From the NCBI GenBank assembly GCA_002238565.1, contig MPMP01000013.1:1-64000 (forward strand): a stretch of DNA of 64,000 bases, given 5' to 3'. Numbering within the stretch: the stretch's first letter is position 1; each line of letters begins with the position of its first letter. The position numbers and the translations under genes are program-made. The DNA comes from Albidovulum sp. bin36 (GTDB lineage Bacteria; Pseudomonadota; Alphaproteobacteria; Rhodobacterales; Rhodobacteraceae). Below, piece by piece: positions 56,668 through 64,000 of this stretch. Under the pieces are notes generated by a model. It was not told the DNA's origin. It made no database searches and saw nothing but the letters and a program-made list of their open reading frames with translations.

Positions 56668-59600
56668 ATGGAGGAGATTTTGACCGAACGGCCGATAGGC
56701 GGAAGCCTGTTTGCGGAAAGCTATCTCGAAGAGTCTATTCGCGAACTGCCTGAATGGAACCAAATCACCGACAAGGAAATTGAAGAAATCGAGTCCTGGC
56801 TGAGGAAGTTGCTGCCGCTGCCTTCCGACGGGGCCGCATCGCCCAATGAGGCCGAGACCGAAGACGAGATCATCCTGCCGGTACTGCGCCGCCTCGGCTG
56901 GACGGAGCATCTTCGTCAGCAGAATTTATCCGCGAGCGGGCGCATGGACGTTCCGGACTTCCTGCTGTTCGCGGACGAGGCTTCGAAGGAATTGGCGGTC
57001 GGCAGCCCTGATGAATGGAAGCGCTACGAGCACGGCGTCGCCATCATCGAGGCGAAGAGATGGGCCCGTCCGCTCGATCGGCGTTCCGATGGGTCAGGCG
57101 AAATTCTCGCGCCGTCGAGCCAGATGCTGCGCTACGTTCGGCGCGCCGACGATGTGACCGAAGGCCGACTGCGCTGGGGCATTCTGACAAACGGCTGCCG
57201 GTGGCGCCTTTATTTCGCCGGCGCCCGCTCGGTCTCGGAACAGTTTTTCGAGATCGACCTAGCCGCTATTCTAAGCGGGAACGAAGAGGACGCGGAAGAG
57301 GCCGGTCGGCGCCACTGGCTCAAGGTCTTCGCTCTTGTCTTCCAGCGGCGAGCCTTTCTTGCCGATGCGGAGGGGCGAACCTTTCATCGGCGCGTCATCG
57401 AACTCGGAAAATTCGAACAGGAACGCGTTTCCGACAACCTTTCCGGACTGGTGTTCGACACCGTTTTCCCTCGCTTGGCCGAGGCCATCGCCGAGAAAGC
57501 GCCCGAAGTCCCTACCGAGGAAATCAGAAACGCGGTGTTGTTCCTTCTCTACCGGCTGCTGTTTATACTCTATGCCGAAGACCGTGATCTTCTGCCGGTT
57601 CGGCACCGTCGATACCGGGACTATGCGTTCAGAAACCGGGTAAGGCTCGATGTCGGACGGCGAAAGGACGGGGGAAGCGTTTTTTCGAGGACGGCGACTT
57701 CCTACTGGTCGGTAATCTTGGGCCTGTGCCGGCTCATCGACGAGGGCGATGAGGATATCGGCCTTCCGCCTTACGATGGCGGCCTGTTCGAACGGGACAG
57801 CGCGCCACTTCTCGACGACATCGAGCTGAGCGATGCCGTGATGGCCGATGTCATCGACGCATTGTCATTCGAGGAAACGGAACTCGGTCGCCGGTACATA
57901 AACTACCGGGATCTCGGCGTTCAGCAGCTCGGATCGATCTACGAGCGACTGTTGGAGCAGGAGCTGGTCCGCGAAGACGGACGGATCGCCGTCAGGCCGT
58001 CGGTGTATTCGCGCAAGGATTCCGGCAGCTACTACACGCCGGACGAACTCGTGGAACTTATTATCTCGGAGACCCTCGGACCGCTGGCGCAGGCGAGAAT
58101 CGACCGCTTCCAGAATGCAGCAGGAACGGGAGCCGAAGCCAGGGAACTTAGACAGCAGGATCCGGCAATCGCGCTTCTCGATCTGAAAGTGTGCGACCCG
58201 GCCATGGGGTCCGGGCATTTCCTAGTGCATCTCGTCGACTATCTTTCCGATAGAGTGATCGAGGCCATGGCGGCGTCGGGGTCCATCGCACCGGGCTATG
58301 TCTCGCCCCTCGCCGTCCGGATCGAGTCGATTCGAGGAACGATCAGCGGCAATGCCGCCGACAGCAACTGGTTCGTCGAACCGGATCAGCTCGACGACCG
58401 GCACATCATCCGCCGGATGGTGCTAAAGCGCTGCGTCTACGGCGTGGACAAGAACCCGATGGCGGTTGAGCTGGCCAAGGTCTCCCTCTGGCTGCATACC
58501 TTCACCGTCGGAGCGCCGCTCAGCTATCTCGATCACCACCTGCGCTGCGGCGACAGCCTGTTCGGCTCCTGGGTCGCCAAGGCCCGTGCCGATGCGGAAG
58601 ACGAAGGCGGGGCGATATTCCTCAACGAGCCAATCAGGCATGCAATGGACTCGGCCAGGGAAATGCAGGATATCGAGGCACTGACCGACGCGGAAATCGC
58701 TGAAGCGCACCGATCCGAGGAGCTTTTCAGATCGGTGTCGACAAGAACCGCTCCGCTGAATGCATTCCTGTCGACCCTGCTTGCGTTCGACTGGATGAAT
58801 CTGCCGCGAAAAAGCGATGAGAGGCAGGCCGTCAGGGCTTGGCTAGAGGGAGGGTACGGCGATCCGATCGGCGTCGCGAACGGCACGGTAGCCGTCGACC
58901 CGGATGCCGAGGAAACCGGCTCCGCGAATCAGCGACGGAAAACGCGCGTCCGAAAATTACGCTTTCTGGGCCTTCTCGACCGTGCGCGGCATTTGATCTC
59001 GGAAATGCGTTTCCTGCACTGGCAGGTCGCATTTCCGGGCGTCTGGCCCGACTGGGCGGGCGATAATCGGGATGGCGGATTCGATGCCGTCATCGGCAAT
59101 CCGCCGTGGGACAAAATGAAGCTGCAGCAGGTGGAATGGTTCTCGGCGAGGCGTCCGGAGATAGCCAGAGCGGCCACGGGAGCCGAACGCCGGAGGATGA
59201 TCGCGGAGTTGAGAGGCACGGGCGAACCACTCGCCGACGAATACGACCGCGCCGCCGGCATGTCCGAAACCGCGAGGCGCATGGCGCGCAACTGCGGCGA
59301 CTACCCGCTGCTTTCCGGCGGCGATGTAAACCTCTATTCGCTCTTCGTCGAGCGCTCGATGTCGCTTGCAAAGCCGGACGGAATGGTCGGTCTTCTTGTG
59401 CCGAGCGGTATCGCGTCCGACAAAACGGCGGCAAGGTTTTTTGGAAGCGTGGCCACGGAAGGGCGTTTGAAAGCTCTCCTCGATTTCGAGAATCGACGCT
59501 TGAGATTCGGCACTCGCCCGTTCTTTCCCGATGTGGACGGTCGCTTCAAGTTCTGCGTCTTCGCAGCTAGCCCTTCGCCTGTTGACGGTCAGTCGAATTG

Positions 59601-60774
59601 CGGCTTCTTCCTCCATGATGCAAGCGAAGTCGAGGACCCTGACCGCTGCTTTCCGTTGAGCGCGGAGGACTTCGCCAGCGTTAATCCCAACACCGGAACG
59701 GCTCCGATCTTTCGCACGCGCCGGGATGCCGACCTGGTTACCGCGATCTATGGCCGGCTTCCCGTGCTGGTGGATCGCTCGGGCGACCGAGCGGTTGAGA
59801 CTTGGCCCGTGAAATATTCGAGAATGTTCGACATGACCAATGACTCCGGCTTGTTCCGAACGCGCACGCAGCTGGAGGAGGACGAACGGGCGTGGGCAAT
59901 CGTAGGCAATCGCTTCGACAGCCCGGCTGGAATATGGGTTCCGCTTTATGTCGGACGTATGATTCATCAGTATGATCACCGTGCGGCATCGGTCGAACTG
60001 AACGAAGGAAACCTTCATAATCAGGCTCTTAGCGGCGACATTGGCCCCGATTTGAAGTCGGATCCATTATTCAGTCCCACACCGCAGTACTGGGTACGGG
60101 AGGAGTCGGTCCTGTTGCCCGATGAAACCGGCTGGATCTTAGGGTTCCGGGACATTGCCCGAGCTACGGACGCAAGAACCGTCATTGCAGCAATTGCTCC
60201 TGCGGTCGGCTTCGGGAACAAACTTCCAATTTTGATACCGTATGCGGAAGACCGTAGAGAATGGCTACTGGCCGGAAATCTCAATTCGGCAGTCCTCAAT
60301 TACGTCGCACGTCAAAAAATCCATAGTACATCGCTCAATCTGTTCATTCTGGAACAGCTGCCTGTCGTGCCTCCCGAAGCCTACGAAGAAGTTCGTTTCG
60401 GACCAAAGCCTGCGGCAGAAATCGTGCGAGAAGCTGTACTAGAACTGACCTATACGGCGTATGACATGGCGCCCTTCGCCCGCGACCTGGGCCATGTGGA
60501 CGATGACGGCGAGATCCTGCCGCCCTTCGCCTGGGACGAAGAACGGCGACTACGCCTCCGCGCCAAGCTCGATGCCCTCTATTTCTATCTTTACGGCGTT
60601 ACCGACCGCGATGATGTCCGCTACATCTATTCGACTTTTCCGATCGTCGAACGCCAGGAAACCGAGGCCTGGGGCGGATACCTGACGCGCGACCTTTGCC
60701 TCGCGTGGATGAATGCGCTGGAAGGAGGCCGGCCCGATGCCGACATCCGGCCTCCGGCATACGACCGCCCGTAA
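56668..60774 (+). CDS. Single-chain type IIG restriction-modification enzyme (Eco57I-like)
   Basis: 1368 residues from ATG 56668; GGAGG at 56670 suggests that TTG 56680 (four residues shorter) may be the true start. N-terminal nuclease: Pro96-Asp97 in [11 protein letters not shown] and Glu128-Ala-Lys130 in VAIIEAKRW. Helical linker, then [20 protein letters not shown] and the AdoMet motif Asp510-Pro-Ala-Met-Gly-Ser-Gly516-His-Phe. The catalytic motif Asn811-Pro-Pro-Trp814 is in [12 protein letters not shown], an N6-adenine methylase pattern. The C-terminal about 400 residues should hold target recognition. Nuclease and methylase in one chain need no partner. DISARM- or BREX-type methylases look similar, but no helicase or other partner lies nearby. 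Confidence 0.85.
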   Translation: MEEILTERPIGGSLFAESYLEESIRELPEWNQITDKEIEEIESWLRKLLPLPSDGAASPNEAETEDEIILPVLRRLGWTEHLRQQNLSASGRMDVPDFLLFADEASKELAVGSPDEWKRYEHGVAIIEAKRWARPLDRRSDGSGEILAPSSQMLRYVRRADDVTEGRLRWGILTNGCRWRLYFAGARSVSEQFFEIDLAAILSGNEEDAEEAGRRHWLKVFALVFQRRAFLADAEGRTFHRRVIELGKFEQERVSDNLSGLVFDTVFPRLAEAIAEKAPEVPTEEIRNAVLFLLYRLLFILYAEDRDLLPVRHRRYRDYAFRNRVRLDVGRRKDGGSVFSRTATSYWSVILGLCRLIDEGDEDIGLPPYDGGLFERDSAPLLDDIELSDAVMADVIDALSFEETELGRRYINYRDLGVQQLGSIYERLLEQELVREDGRIAVRPSVYSRKDSGSYYTPDELVELIISETLGPLAQARIDRFQNAAGTGAEARELRQQDPAIALLDLKVCDPAMGSGHFLVHLVDYLSDRVIEAMAASGSIAPGYVSPLAVRIESIRGTISGNAADSNWFVEPDQLDDRHIIRRMVLKRCVYGVDKNPMAVELAKVSLWLHTFTVGAPLSYLDHHLRCGDSLFGSWVAKARADAEDEGGAIFLNEPIRHAMDSAREMQDIEALTDAEIAEAHRSEELFRSVSTRTAPLNAFLSTLLAFDWMNLPRKSDERQAVRAWLEGGYGDPIGVANGTVAVDPDAEETGSANQRRKTRVRKLRFLGLLDRARHLISEMRFLHWQVAFPGVWPDWAGDNRDGGFDAVIGNPPWDKMKLQQVEWFSARRPEIARAATGAERRRMIAELRGTGEPLADEYDRAAGMSETARRMARNCGDYPLLSGGDVNLYSLFVERSMSLAKPDGMVGLLVPSGIASDKTAARFFGSVATEGRLKALLDFENRRLRFGTRPFFPDVDGRFKFCVFAASPSPVDGQSNCGFFLHDASEVEDPDRCFPLSAEDFASVNPNTGTAPIFRTRRDADLVTAIYGRLPVLVDRSGDRAVETWPVKYSRMFDMTNDSGLFRTRTQLEEDERAWAIVGNRFDSPAGIWVPLYVGRMIHQYDHRAASVELNEGNLHNQALSGDIGPDLKSDPLFSPTPQYWVREESVLLPDETGWILGFRDIARATDARTVIAAIAPAVGFGNKLPILIPYAEDRREWLLAGNLNSAVLNYVARQKIHSTSLNLFILEQLPVVPPEAYEEVRFGPKPAAEIVREAVLELTYTAYDMAPFARDLGHVDDDGEILPPFAWDEERRLRLRAKLDALYFYLYGVTDRDDVRYIYSTFPIVERQETEAWGGYLTRDLCLAWMNALEGGRPDADIRPPAYDRP

Positions 60775-60864
60775 TGACGCTTCGAAGACCGTCCTGCCGG
60801 AACCCCGTTGCTCTGCTCCCGCACCGGCGTGTAGAGTGCGGCTGCCGGAAACGCAGAAAACTTG

Positions 60865-61838
60865 ATGCAGTCACAGCCACCGAGCCAATCCGACCTTGAA
60901 ACCGTCGGCGCGGTAGCGCGGCGCGTTTTTTCTTTCTACGCCCGAACGGGCGTGCAGCCCTCGGCTCTCGGCTGGCACGAGTTGCTTTCGAATATCGCAG
61001 GCGATCTGACCCAGGGACATTGCTCGCGCGCCGCGGCCGAAGCCGAGTTTGCGTCTCTGCAGGCGCTGGACACGGCTCCGGACCAAGAGGACCTGCAGCG
61101 GCGGATATCGGAAACATTCTACGCCGAACCCGTTCTGCGACACCTTGTCGAGCTGCTAGCGTCCACGCCGGCGCACGATATTTCGGAATTTCCCAGGCCC
61201 GGGGCCGGATTCGCTCCCGCCGCGCACTCTTTCGATCCGTCGTCCGAGACCGTGTCGATCTGGCTGGACCAGGCGGCAGTTCGCCATCCTGCCGTTCAGC
61301 AGCCGGACGACGAACGGCACAAGCCGATCACGACCGCGGATATCTCGCAGTTGCAAACCGAATATCCGAGAGTTGGGATCCGGTCGATGTCCTGCTAGCC
61401 GACGACATCCAGTTCAGCCGGATGGCCGACCTTGCCGCTGCCGTCATGGTCGAGGCGATATGGGCGACCGGCGCCAGGTCCTCCGAGTGGCCGGCGGCAA
61501 AGCTGCATGGCGGGGAATTCGGGGCCGTTGAGGATTTGCATCTCGCGGCGCTGCGTCGCGAGTCGCTCCCGCCATCGCATCAGCGCGAGAAGTCCCTACG
61601 CCAAGTCAAATACGATCTGAACTGGCTGATCGAGAGCGGCCGGGTTTGGCTGCACATCGAGTCGGCGAAAACGACAAGGACGAAGCGCTACGGGCTTCCG
61701 ACGACGCGCAAGGTCGGATTGGAACTGTATCCGCTGAGCGTCCATTTGACGTCCTCGAGCTGCCGGTGGGTCACCCGGCGTTCCGAGAAGGTGGTGGCTG
61801 GCAGCTTTGCGATGTCTGAATCCATGCCGACGCTCTGA
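60865..61838 (+). pseudogene. Frameshifted tyrosine-recombinase-like remnant
   Basis: From ATG 60865 one frame reads SDLETVGAVARRVFSFYART and continues to about 61360 (TTADISQLQTE). Coding resemblance then goes on in the -1 frame: SWDPVDVLLADDIQFSRMAD, AVMVEAIWATGARSSEWPAA and VWLHIESAKTTRTKRYGLPT. ATGARSSEW looks like the first catalytic Arg block of tyrosine recombinases (TGLRxSE), and LHIESAKT like the following beta strand. The second half of the catalytic domain (HxxR and Tyr) is missing. It sits at the edge of island C next to the backbone, where an integrase would be expected. Identity is tentative. Confidence 0.45.
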
Positions 61839-62190
61839 ATCGGTCAAATGCAATCATGCCGATGCGGGGCAGCGTGTCATGCGAATTCTTTTCAAAATTT
61901 CGGAAACAGCCAAAAAATGTTGCTGGACCGAGAAATCGGGCGGCTGAAACGGCCAAAAAAATCCTCGGATCAACCGCTGCGGATAACCGAAGGCCATTGG
62001 GCGGCACTGGCCGCCTTCTCGCCTGTTGCCTGGAAGCCAAGCATTCCGAAAATCCCTGCCGAAAGATTGGGGCGCAAGATCGAGATGCCGTGCTTCGCTG
62101 AATGATCCTACAAGTCGAATCTAGAAATTGATGTCGATGCCTATTCTCCGCACTTGATCTCAAAGGCAGCGCGCATGCAAAGATTTGAAT
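61839..62190. other. Right junction of the 19 kb insertion, no gene recognised
   Basis: About 350 bases between the recombinase remnant and the end of the hydratase gene. No terminator or repeat stands out; the exact insertion end cannot be fixed without a relative lacking the island. Confidence 0.45.
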
Positions 62191-62967
62191 TTATCGACCG
62201 CGAAAGTGAGCTTGCCGCTTTTCGGCAAATGCTTTCATGCCCTCCGACTGATCCTCTGTAGCAAACATCGCATGGAATAGTCTCCGCTCCATTAGCAGCC
62301 CCTCCCTCAGAGAGGTCTCTTCGGCGCGATTTACCGTTTCCTTGGCAGCCATAACTGCCAACTGCGGCAGTGACGCGATTTTGCTTGCTGTGGACATCGC
62401 TTCTTCATTGAGTTTCCGAAGCGGTACGACCCGCGATACCAGACCGGAACTCTCGGCCTCCTCCGCCGTCATACGGCGGCCCGTTAAATGCATTTCCATT
62501 GACTTGGCTTTTCCGACCGCCCTGGTAAGCCTTTGCGTTCCGCCGATTCCCGCGATCACGCCGAGGTTTATTTCGGGCTGGCCGAAAAATGATTCCTCGG
62601 CCGCTATTATTATGTCGCACATCATCGCCAGTTCGCATCCGCCGCCAAGCGCAGCTCCGGCGACAGCCGCGATAATCGGCTTGCGAAACTTCAGGAACGC
62701 CTCGGCTATGTCGGTAAAATGATCTTGCGCGTACATTTCCACAAATGTCTTGCCGTTCATTTCTTCAATGTCGGCACCCGCGCAAAAGACCGTTTCGGAA
62801 CCCGAAAGCACGGCGCATCTAACCGAATCGTCGGCATCGAGCTTGCCTAGCGCTTTGACCAATTCCTGAACAAGCTGCTGATTCAAAGCGTTCAGCTTTC
62901 GCGGACGGTTCAAGCGCATCACGCCGATATGATCATTGATTTCAAAGTCTAAATTCTTAAACGCCAT
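62191..62967 (-). CDS. Enoyl-CoA hydratase
   Basis: 258 residues, AAGGGA before ATG 62967. Hydrates trans-2-enoyl-CoA in beta-oxidation or aromatic degradation. NRPRKLNALNQQLVQELVKA at the start, oxyanion region SGSETVFCAGADIEEM, and both catalytic glutamates present in GAALGGGCELAMMCD and QPEINLGVIAG. The end is MKAFAEKRQAHFRGR, usual for the family. In most alphaproteobacteria this gene stands between mutM and rpsT; here it keeps mutM (157 bases upstream) but has lost rpsT. Confidence 0.94.
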   Translation of the reverse strand: MAFKNLDFEINDHIGVMRLNRPRKLNALNQQLVQELVKALGKLDADDSVRCAVLSGSETVFCAGADIEEMNGKTFVEMYAQDHFTDIAEAFLKFRKPIIAAVAGAALGGGCELAMMCDIIIAAEESFFGQPEINLGVIAGIGGTQRLTRAVGKAKSMEMHLTGRRMTAEEAESSGLVSRVVPLRKLNEEAMSTASKIASLPQLAVMAAKETVNRAEETSLREGLLMERRLFHAMFATEDQSEGMKAFAEKRQAHFRGR

Positions 62968-63124
62968 GGAATTCCCTTGCGATGCTTAAAGACAATTCAT
63001 TAACAACGCTGACGCAGTTTTCAAGGGCAATGTCGATTCATGCTCCCATTTTAAACATGGAGGCCGTGCCGAATTCAGAATTCGCCAGCCTGCTCATTAA
63101 TCCGGTCCGCTAGCATGCCGATAG

Positions 63125-63970
63125 CTACCTTTGGCACCGCCGGCAATAGAATGTTGATCGACCGGATTGCGAAATTCGGTCGATAACGCCTGAGCACTGA
63201 TCGCGCATGCACGCCTCGCCTTGCCTGCCGTAGGCTTTGAATCGATGCTGGAAGTACCCTAGCTCCCCTCCCGCATGGCGAAAGTCGCGAAGCGTCGACC
63301 CTCCCGCGGCTATGGCCTCGGCCAGAACCGATTTTATCGCGGTCGCAAGTCGCTCGATGCGTAAAGTCGAAATGCGCCCGGCGCGCGCCGCTGGCGAAAT
63401 GCGCGCGGCCCAAAGGGCTTCGCACGCATAGATATTCCCTAGGCCCGCTATGAGTCTTTGATCTAGCAGCGCCGATTTAATCGTGACTCTCCTACCCGCC
63501 AAGCATTCCGAAAGATAGCAGGCGTTGAATGAGTTGCCAATCGGCTCAGGGCCGAGATTGCGAAGAAGCCAGTGCTGGGATTCGCTAGCTGTGGAATACA
63601 AATCCATCGACCCGAATCGCCTCGGGTCGTTAAATACAACTTCCGTGCCGTCATCCAATTTAAACTTGACATGGTCATGCTTTTGCGCCGGCGCCTCGAC
63701 GATTTTGCCGGGCAACGGGGGGTGCAGGAGCAGCCTGCCCGACATGCCCAGGTGCATAAGCAGGGTTTCGCCGCTCGAAAGGTCGGCGAGCAAGTATTTT
63801 GCGGAGCGCCTAAGCCTAAGGACGCGGCGCCCTTCGATCCTCCGTGCAAACCCTTCCGGAAAAGGCCAGCGCAAATCCGGTCTATTTATAGTTAGGCTTT
63901 CGACAACTCGGCCTTCGACTGCCGGGCACAGTCCCCGCCTGACAGTTTCGACTTCGGGCAACTCGGGCAA
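63125..63970 (-). CDS. mutM: Formamidopyrimidine-DNA glycosylase
   Basis: 281 residues. Removes 8-oxoguanine and formamidopyrimidines from DNA. The N-terminal Pro2 nucleophile and Glu3 are in MPELPEVETVRRGL; the catalytic Lys is in LRRSAKYLLADL; FNDPRRFGSMDLY and LIAGLGNIYACEALW are further hallmarks. The zinc finger is complete: Cys-x4-Cys in CMRDQC and Cys-x2-Cys in FYCRRCQR at the C-terminus. It heads the mutM-hydratase pair at the right edge; ubiE, often upstream, would lie outside the window. Confidence 0.96.
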   Translation of the reverse strand: MPELPEVETVRRGLCPAVEGRVVESLTINRPDLRWPFPEGFARRIEGRRVLRLRRSAKYLLADLSSGETLLMHLGMSGRLLLHPPLPGKIVEAPAQKHDHVKFKLDDGTEVVFNDPRRFGSMDLYSTASESQHWLLRNLGPEPIGNSFNACYLSECLAGRRVTIKSALLDQRLIAGLGNIYACEALWAARISPAARAGRISTLRIERLATAIKSVLAEAIAAGGSTLRDFRHAGGELGYFQHRFKAYGRQGEACMRDQCSGVIDRISQSGRSTFYCRRCQR

Positions 63971-64000
63971 ATCCAGTCTCCGGCGCCGACGCGCATTGAA

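Noticed and set aside
58957-60018. 353-codon open frame on the minus strand
   Set aside because: Antisense of the type IIG enzyme, whose catalytic motif lies in the same stretch on the plus strand.
56668-60774. DISARM or BREX system
   Set aside because: Only the methylase-like gene is present, with its own nuclease motif; no SNF2 helicase, PglZ, DrmA/B or phospholipase gene lies nearby.

Overview
The window looks like the chromosome of an alphaproteobacterium. It carries the classical origin-region genes of that class (dnaA, dnaN, recF, gyrB, rpsT, an enoyl-CoA hydratase gene and mutM). It also has a phasin gene behind PhaR-type operators, a DUF1244 protein, a DUF482-type acyltransferase, an ImuB-type DNA repair protein and a paaABCDE operon. 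Genus cannot be read from the sequence alone. Coding density is modest: several spacers of 0.5 to 1.6 kb hold no convincing gene. No tRNA, rRNA or CRISPR array was recognised.

Backbone segments. 4.7-26.5 kb holds a nicotinate-dehydrogenase-like molybdoenzyme, a phasin, DUF1244, an MltB-type lytic transglycosylase, imuB, a crotonase with rsmD, a ferredoxin reductase divergent from a peroxiredoxin, a hydrolase-OsmC fusion, the ridA/acyltransferase/phhB cluster, mlaA-mlaC, a class A penicillin-binding protein and paaABCDE (phenylacetyl-CoA epoxidase). 31.7-43.0 kb holds pncB-pncA (NAD salvage), a GNAT gene, gyrB, then recF, dnaN, dnaA, a rhodanese gene, a 1.6 kb non-coding stretch and rpsT. 62.2-64.0 kb holds the hydratase and mutM genes.

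Accessory segments. Island A (1-4.2 kb) has an IS1634-type transposase running off the left edge, an orphan membrane protein, and a type II restriction cassette whose methyltransferase is broken while the nuclease frame is open. Island B (26.6-31.6 kb) has two toxin-antitoxin or defence-like operons separated by a decayed transposase. The first is a DUF6932 nucleotidyltransferase-like protein, an XRE/ImmA-IrrE protein and a broken beta-family protein, with a palindromic operator on its promoter. The second is a Panacea/SocA antitoxin-domain protein overlapping a two-helix membrane protein. Island C (43-62 kb) sits between rpsT and the enoyl-CoA hydratase gene. It holds a CUT2 and a CUT1 sugar ABC transporter facing each other around a desaturase, a decayed DruA-ISAs1 transposase, a single-chain type IIG restriction-modification enzyme and a frameshifted integrase-like remnant.

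The strongest candidates for something undescribed are the Panacea/membrane-protein pair at 30574-31513 and the DUF6932/XRE-ImmA/beta operon at 26704-28670. Both have promoters placed so that the mRNA would be leaderless, and both have inverted repeats at the predicted start of transcription. The break-up of the dnaA neighbourhood (19 kb inserted beside rpsT, gyrB turned against recF) and the DruA domain fused to a DDE transposase in two copies also merit checking.
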